Assembly: GCA_028274465.1 (NCBI GenBank)
Contig: CM051457.1
Span: 10,815,908 to 10,879,907, forward strand
Source of the DNA: Plantago ovata
Lineage: Eukaryota > Streptophyta > Magnoliopsida > Lamiales > Plantaginaceae
Direction: 5' to 3'
Length of the DNA: 64,000 nucleotides
Below, in pieces: positions 58,086 through 64,000 of the stretch (positions within the stretch are counted from its first letter, which is position 1; every line of letters starts with the position of its first letter). The notes below the pieces were generated by a model. The model did not search any database and was not told where the DNA came from. It saw only the letters and a program-made list of their open reading frames with translations. The position numbers were made by a program, and so were the translations under genes.

Positions 58086-59198
58086 CGCATAATTTATACA
58101 TGTATTGTGTAACTGTAACACGCATGATACATTTAGAACATCCTAACCACACATTAGCATTTCTACGATTCTAATAGATATGCGGCGTAGCAACTCGAAT
58201 AGACTGAATACGGACTCGTGTGATTGATCGATGGACAGGGAAATTTCGTGAACGAGACCGTCCTAACCTAACTAACCTAATAAAGTCAAGACTCTTCCCT
58301 CTCTTGATGGCGAATCTTGATTGACTGTTCGTATCTCGAAAACGAGAAGGGCTAATCGCCTACTTTACTCGTTTACTCACATGAATACATGATCAAACAA
58401 ACCCAAGCAGTTCATTTCATGTAATGGTACATTTGTATCGTGTTATTTCGATCTAATAGAATTGTACTAGTGTGTACTCCTTTTCTTTTTCATTTTATAT
58501 ACTAAAAAATCTTAGTTAGAAAAAACACGCGGTGTTAAACTGATTAGGTAGATTAATCGGTGTTGTAGACAAATCAATGCACCCGGTATGGCTATTATTT
58601 TAAGTAACTAATGGTACTTATCAATTAGGAATGACACGTTAAGTATTTTAATTGCAACTTGCTCATCTACCTCAAGGTTATTTTATTTTGGTTGGAACTA
58701 TTAGAATTGAATTGATTTAAGTTGAACCGATCCAAATTAAATTGATTTAAAGTCAGCAAAACTTATTTAATTGTGAGCTGAATTTAATATATTTCAACTA
58801 AGCTGAAGCGATATAAACTTGAAAACTTTCCATTATATAACTTTAAGAAAAAAAGGAACTTGTTTACTTTAAAGTAAAACAAGGTTGTTGCGAGAGAGTG
58901 TAAATTAATTAAATGATTAAATTTCGCACATTCCAACGAATTTTTAAGAGAGTTGAAATTATATTGAATTAAATTTATCTGTTTTTTTCCCAAATAAAAC
59001 ATGTAATTAATCATAGGTTGCCGTTAATCATATTAACAATTAAGAGGGATTATTTGCCAGTTGCTAAATGACATAGACGTTGGTGCAGTACTGCAGATGA
59101 TTGCATCTACTTAATCATATGGTCCAGTATTATACTAGTTTATAAATTGTCCTATCCATCTACTAATGTTAGTTATTTTGATATGGTTTGGTCTGGTC

Positions 59199-59206
59199 TA
59201 TATATG
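59199..59206 (+). promoter_or_regulatory. TATA box of the SDR gene
   Basis: TATATATG lies about 115 bp upstream of the start codon at 59317, followed by a CT-rich leader (CTTCTTTCTTCTTC). Confidence 0.55.
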
Positions 59207-59316
59207 TACTTGTTGATACTTCTTTCTTCTTCAAATCTTTCTTCATCTACCTAAAGAAAGCTCCACCATAATATCTCTGTCACTTCATTCTGAGAATCTA
59301 TCTAGCTCCTCCTTCA

Positions 59317-62300
59317 ATGTCGCTTGAGCAAACGAACACCATTGTTCCTCCTCCTGCTCACAGTCCTATGCAACGGTAATCTCTTGGGTTTCTCTTTTAT
59401 AGTCGCGAATCAACATACATTACTTCATTAACTTCTACTCCTTTATATTGTAACCATGTTATGAATCAGACACACTGCATAACAAACAGGTTGGTAAGTT
59501 TTATGTCAACAGCCGAGTAAATGTAAATCATCTCGTCCTTTTGACAAATAAACACTTACGTATTTCTATTTCTCTGCCTTTTTCCCGTATTATATAGTAT
59601 TATAGTGTTTTCTGTAATGGCAAAACTTACGTATATCTATATATCAGTTCTGCCATTAAAGAAAACACTATAATACGTACGTTATATAAAGTTTCTAAAT
59701 AACCGTTAAAAGACAAACGCAAATAATATTAAAAATCGAAATCCGAGTTTGATTAGTAAGGACATGAATATATATTATTGCCATAAGAAACTAAGCCACA
59801 AGTCAAAGTTTGACCATATGATATAAAGTGTCGGTTTCAATAATAAAATATCAAACATTATCATTATTATCATCTTACGATATTTATATTCCATACATAA
59901 ATACTACCATTATTAATACATGTGCAGATGGTGGTCGGAGAAGACGGTGGCGATCGTCACCGGAGCAAACAAAGGAATCGGGTTTTCGCTTGTCAGACGA
60001 CTGGCACAGCTAGGACTCACGGTGGTTCTGACGGCCAGGGATAGTTCAAGAGGGCTGAAAGCAACCGAGTTACTACTGAGTGAAGGCCTCCGAGTTGAGT
60101 TCTTTCAACTCGACGTTTCGAACTCAAATTCTATCCGAAACTTTGCGACCTGGTTTCAACTCACTTTTGGTGTCCTCGATATATTAGTAAGTCATCATTA
60201 CCATTTTAATTTATTTTTTAATGAATAAAACTATCTCGAATTTGATCTTCAATTTAGTACACACTTAAACTATCAGCTCGACGAGGTTATTTTTGACATG
60301 TTTAATTATAGCTTATAAGCTAGCTAATTCAATAAAATAGTTTGAGTAGCCTAGTGAAAAAAGAAAAAAAAGTGACGATCTAATTTTGCTTATGGAGTCA
60401 AATATGAACACGAAATGCAGAGTTAAATAATTTTTGATGTTGATATATGTTAAATACTTTATCAGATATATATATTGTTTCCAAAGTAAGTGAACTTTAA
60501 TGGTTGACGCTTAAGCTTGAGATATTTTGTGAAACAATCCAAAGTTCAAATTCAGCCAAGCATATATGTCTGGACAAATCAGTATTAGGTAATGTTTGTT
60601 GGTTCTGGTTGGCTTTGACATATTTGGCCTTTGAAGAAGAGCATGTTATTAATTAATGAGTTTATTAAAGAGTAATGATATTTCTTGACTTCACCAAAAA
60701 AAGAATAAATATATTTCTTGACTTAGTCGAGTGGTAATAGATTTGAATTTATTTGAGTAAGAGTTGAAGGCTTATCCATGTAAAAAACTCATGCCCCCTT
60801 CAAATATCTCAACAGTGCTCGACTAACTGGACCAGTCACCAATTAGACAAAGCAAATACTAGTATAAATTGAAAAGGAAAGAGTAACTTTACTCGGAAAT
60901 AGTCTGTGTAAGATAGAGAAAGTAAAAGATAAATACACTGAGTTATTATCGAACACAAATAGTGTATATTTAACCGTATAGTTATATTTCATAAATAAAA
61001 AAAAATACATTTTGTTATCGATATAGCCATTTTACTTAATATTAATAATAAGTATAGTATATTTCTGTTAATAATATAGCTGAATTTATAGTATAGATAG
61101 TATAGAGATTATCACAATACTTTATGGTTATTACATTACTTTGGATTAATTAATTGTTACAAATAACCGACCATTTTGGACAGACACTAGCACACACTAC
61201 TACTAGTAGTTACGTGGTCTTAATAATCTATTTTCTTGCCTTTCTCTCTAAAGATCAATAATGCTGCGGTCTCCTTCAACGATTTATATGATAACTCGGT
61301 ACGCGAGGCGGAGACGGTAATCACCACCAATTTCTACGGCCCGAAACTGCTCACCGAGGCACTTTTGCCTTTTCTCCGTGCCTCACCAACTGGCGGTCGA
61401 ATTCTCAACATGAGCTCAAGACTCGGATTATTGAATGTAAGTTTCACTTTCTTTTTTGTTATTATTTAAGATTAATTTATAATTGCTCAAGACAAAAATA
61501 AGTCACATGTGTATATATCAAGTTAGTAAAATACAACTAGCTAATTCTTTTAGTATATTCAAAATTGTGTCACTTGTTAGCTCATCACCCATTAACGAAA
61601 AGAACGATTTAATTTAAATAAAAGTGAGAGTAGTCAAGCATATGATTGGCAATTTTGTTGATTGTGCCAATTTAGATGACATAAATAGACTTACAAGCAC
61701 GGTTGTTGCTTTGTTGGCTTGTTGCAACTTTTATTTTTGTCAACTTATAGTCTTTTGTATCTTTTCTCAAGATTTAACATCACTTGTGTAGTTACAAACG
61801 TAGATATTTTAGCTTCAACCAAGAGTGTTCAATATACCTGCATTACCCGTATTACTAAACATGTGATGTTCGTGGAATTGTGGCTAGACATGTGATGTTG
61901 GAAGTCGATAATATATCATATCTGATTTATTTGATGTATTTGCAGAAGCTGAGAAACCAGAAAATAAGAGAAGTGCTTCTGGACGAAAAGAACCTATCAG
62001 AGAAGCAGATAGAAGGGATGGTCCATTTATTTCTTGAAAATGTAAAAAATGGAACATGGGAAACACAAGGATGGCCCAAGGTCTGGACTGATTATGCAGT
62101 TTCCAAATTGGCTCTTAATGCATACTCTAAACTCTTGGCTAACCGTTACAAGGACCTTGGCCTAAGTGTAAACTGCTTCTGCCCTGGCTTCACTCAAACT
62201 GCCATGACCGGCGGCAAGGGGTCCCGCACTGCTGAAGACGCAGCTGAGGTAGGTGCTCAGCTCGCACTGCTTCCGGCCAATCAGCTGCCAACTGGAAGGT

Positions 62301-62344
62301 TTTACATACTAGGTTCAAGGGATGCCGTTTACTCGAGAATATAA
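59317..62344 (+). CDS. Short-chain dehydrogenase/reductase, neomenthol dehydrogenase-like (SDR114C type)
   Basis: Four exons: 59317-59375, 59928-60186, 61254-61436 and 61946-62344, giving 299 aa. After a short leader (MSLEQTNTIVPPPAHSPMQR) the fold starts RWWSEKTVAIVTGANKGIG, with the NADP(H) motif TGxxxGxG at 31-38 and LTARD after beta-2. NNAAV (108-112) replaces the usual NNAG. Catalytic residues are Asn132, Ser161 (NMSSRLG), Tyr217 and Lys221 (YAVSK); PGFTQTAMT follows. The insert before the YxxxK motif (KLRNQKIREVLLDEKNLSEKQIEGM..) is typical of the salutaridine/neomenthol/isopiperitenone reductase group of monomeric plant SDRs. It should reduce a ketone using NADPH; the substrate is unknown. 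Intron 1 contains a perfect-armed hairpin. The frame is intact. Confidence 0.94.
59597..59676. repeat. Hairpin in SDR intron 1
   Basis: The arms 59597-59622 and 59651-59676 (core TATTATAGTGTTTTCT..TAATGGCA) are complementary with one mismatch around a 28-nt loop. The transcribed intron would fold into a stem of about 26 bp. It may be a tiny MITE remnant. Confidence 0.75.
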
Positions 62345-62684
62345 TCGAAATGATGCGACTTGAAAATTTCTAGGATTCGTTACATGTATAACATCGTAAG
62401 ATGGGCGTAAACCATGAAGACTTGTAATCTTCGGTTAAGCAAGTTTACATCAACTTATTTCTACTGTGGTTAAACTTGCACTCCTGTATAGCCTCTGTAA
62501 TTTCTAAGAATTTCTCTCATAAAAAGGGCGAAACTATGCTTGCATAAATGCTTACACATAAGGTTTACCTGTGCCAATGTTGTGCACTTGACCTGTGGGA
62601 TTGTAACTCGGAACATTGATACCCATCTTGTCTTCCCTGCTTACAACCCCGTTCATTATATCTTAAGGCGGCTGATGACAGTTT
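62345..62684. other. Convergent 3' ends of the SDR and FAM136A-like genes
   Basis: 3' UTRs of two convergent genes. Nothing else was recognised. Confidence 0.5.
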
Positions 62685-62867
62685 CTAGTCGTTGATTGAC
62701 AGATATGTCTTCAATTTTCCAGCAAGATGAGGCAACATATCAATGCTGTCCTGAATAGACTGGTGTACACAAGATTCCATATCCTCCAAGGCATGATTAC
62801 TGTTGTGCTGGAGCTTGCCAGCTTCATATTTGTCTTGGCAGACTTTCAAAGACCTGTTCAACTTGAC
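62685..62867 (-). CDS. FAM136A-like protein, last exon (partial)
   Basis: One minus-strand exon of 60 codons plus stop with an AG acceptor just upstream (CTGTAT on the plus strand). It reads VKLNRSLKVCQDKYEAGKLQ, then NHALEDMESCVHQSIQDSID and MLPHLAGKLKTYLSIND. This is the conserved C-terminal end of FAM136A (DUF842) proteins, small mitochondrial proteins with CX3C cysteine pairs that are linked in animals to mitochondrial integrity. The N-terminal exons with the cysteine motifs are not visible between 62868 and the window edge, so they lie outside or in exons too short for me to see. No ATG opens this exon, as expected for a 3' exon. Confidence 0.85.
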   Translation of the reverse strand, partial: VKLNRSLKVCQDKYEAGKLQHNSNHALEDMESCVHQSIQDSIDMLPHLAGKLKTYLSIND

Positions 62868-64000
62868 CTGTATGTATCAACAAGTTTTAACTGTTAGTAA
62901 GAACTAAATTCATCAATCACTCTTTAAAAAGATAAAAAAAATAAAATAAAAAATTGACCCTGACGCAAATAGAAATACATCTCCAATTTGGATAGACATT
63001 CTTAATACCTAGGTACATATGGTTGAACGACATCAATCGGTCCGTATCTAGAACAGCAAATAGAAGGGAACGGAGATCACATCAAACATCAGATGGCAAA
63101 ACTATATTTGCAGTCAATAATCTCAGAACTTAGTCTTTATTTACAAAAAAAAAAAAAAAAAAAAAAAAAGTAAAAAAAAAAAACATACTAACACATTATC
63201 AAGTCTGTCTTTCAGGTAGAGAATAATTACAATGCGTTAAACATATTACATCAATGCGATTGGAAGTGAGTACGAATCTGCTGCTATCTGCTTATCTTGT
63301 GAGTTTGCTACGTCACATAGGACGGTCCAGCATAAATCAAAACACAGGAAACAGAACAGAATACACACTTACATAAGCAGACTTATGCAGTTGGTCTAAA
63401 AACAAAGACTAATCATCCATGGTTGAGACTTGAGAAATAAAATAATGACATGGACAAGGAGAAAATCTTCTCGGGGTTGGAATTTCTACTCTATAATAGT
63501 GCACACAGCACATGAATAGTTATAAATGTTTGTGCACAACAAAGTTTGGTTAGTAGCCTTCAAAACCTGATTTACTTGTTTTAACTGCTCCCCTGAAGTT
63601 GAATCTTTGCAACAGCAAGCATCAGAGAACCAATTTTGCCAAATTGGACTCCAACTTCATTTATCCATCGAACAATGCTATCTATAGTATTCAGCGAATT
63701 CAAACTAAGATTCTCCTCTTTCCCTGAGCAAGCAAGAGACTGACTATATCTAACACCTCAAAGCACACATGACATTGTTCAATCTCTCTCGAAAGATTCC
63801 ATTATAAGGAACAGATTAGAACATGAAGCTGTGTAGAATCTAAAACACTCGTATTTTCTTAAACATTGTATGCATTGTGTTCATATACAGTTAAGGTATT
63901 TTACATGGTACTTGTAAACTAGAGTGTAGGTCTCATTCTTGTCATTTAATGCCTATCCGTGTAGGTATCTATGATCTGCTTGAAACAGGAAAAATTCCTA
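62868..64000. other. Presumed intron of the FAM136A-like gene
   Basis: No coding exon recognised on either strand. It includes a long poly-A tract (about 63146-63182). Being upstream of a 3' exon on the minus strand, it is probably intronic. Confidence 0.45.

Larger units (their letters stand above)
55519..59198. other. Long intergenic region with small tandem repeats
   Basis: No gene was seen in 3.7 kb on either strand. The left 150 bp may be the continuation of the sequence interrupted by the copia element. Two small tandem repeats lie at 57481-57598 and 58010-58085. The rest is AT-rich with scattered homopolymers. Confidence 0.5.

Overview
The window is nuclear DNA of a flowering plant. 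The genes have GT-AG introns and AT-rich intergenic space. There are plant-only families (class III terpene synthase, plant group I formin, plastid O-acetylserine (thiol)lyase, DUF295 F-box proteins, DUF3531) and a Ty1/copia retrotransposon. A TPS-a-like sesquiterpene synthase and an SDR of the neomenthol dehydrogenase type suggest a dicot, perhaps an asterid such as a mint relative; that placement is inference.

Layout. 1-4.3 kb: a five-exon GDSL esterase/lipase-like gene (+) whose nucleophile serine is replaced by glycine. The left edge of the window is an inverted copy of its promoter, so a head-to-head paralogue probably lies just outside. 4.6-9.1 kb: a UGT C-terminal remnant and the beta subunit of mitochondrial electron transfer flavoprotein (-). 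10.0-12.6 kb: a complete seven-exon sesquiterpene synthase (-). 13.6-15.3 kb: DNA transposon remnants. 16.9-21.4 kb: a tandem pair of F-box genes, the first broken by a 7-nt deletion. 22.1-26.1 kb: an acyl-CoA thioesterase (+), preceded by an antisense fragment of its own first exon and a foldback element. 26.6-30.1 kb: a group I formin (-) with an apparent 1-nt frameshift near its N-terminus. 32.2-33.1 kb: a TIR transposon. 33.9-37.7 kb: a small Lys/Ser-rich, probably nuclear protein. 38.8-42.0 kb: a DUF3531 protein, probably plastidial. 42.9-47.9 kb: a plastid cysteine synthase. 48.6-49.3 kb: a TIR element carrying an array of GC-rich 21-nt palindromes. 50.7-55.5 kb: a young but coding-defective copia element. 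59.3-62.3 kb: an SDR (+). 62.7 kb to the end: the last exon of a FAM136A-like gene (-) that continues outside.

The genes look like ordinary neighbours rather than a pathway. They cover mitochondrial amino-acid and branched-chain oxidation (ETF beta), acyl-CoA hydrolysis, plastid cysteine synthesis, actin nucleation and specialised metabolism (terpene synthase, SDR, GDSL). The terpene synthase and the SDR are almost 50 kb apart with housekeeping genes between, so I do not call a biosynthetic cluster.

No wholly new system was found. The points most worth following are the glycine-for-serine GDSL protein, the inverted thioesterase exon next to its parent gene, the palindrome array, and the two frame-broken genes (F-box, formin). 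All exon boundaries were read by eye from splice signals, reading-frame continuity and remembered family patterns; no alignment or search was run.
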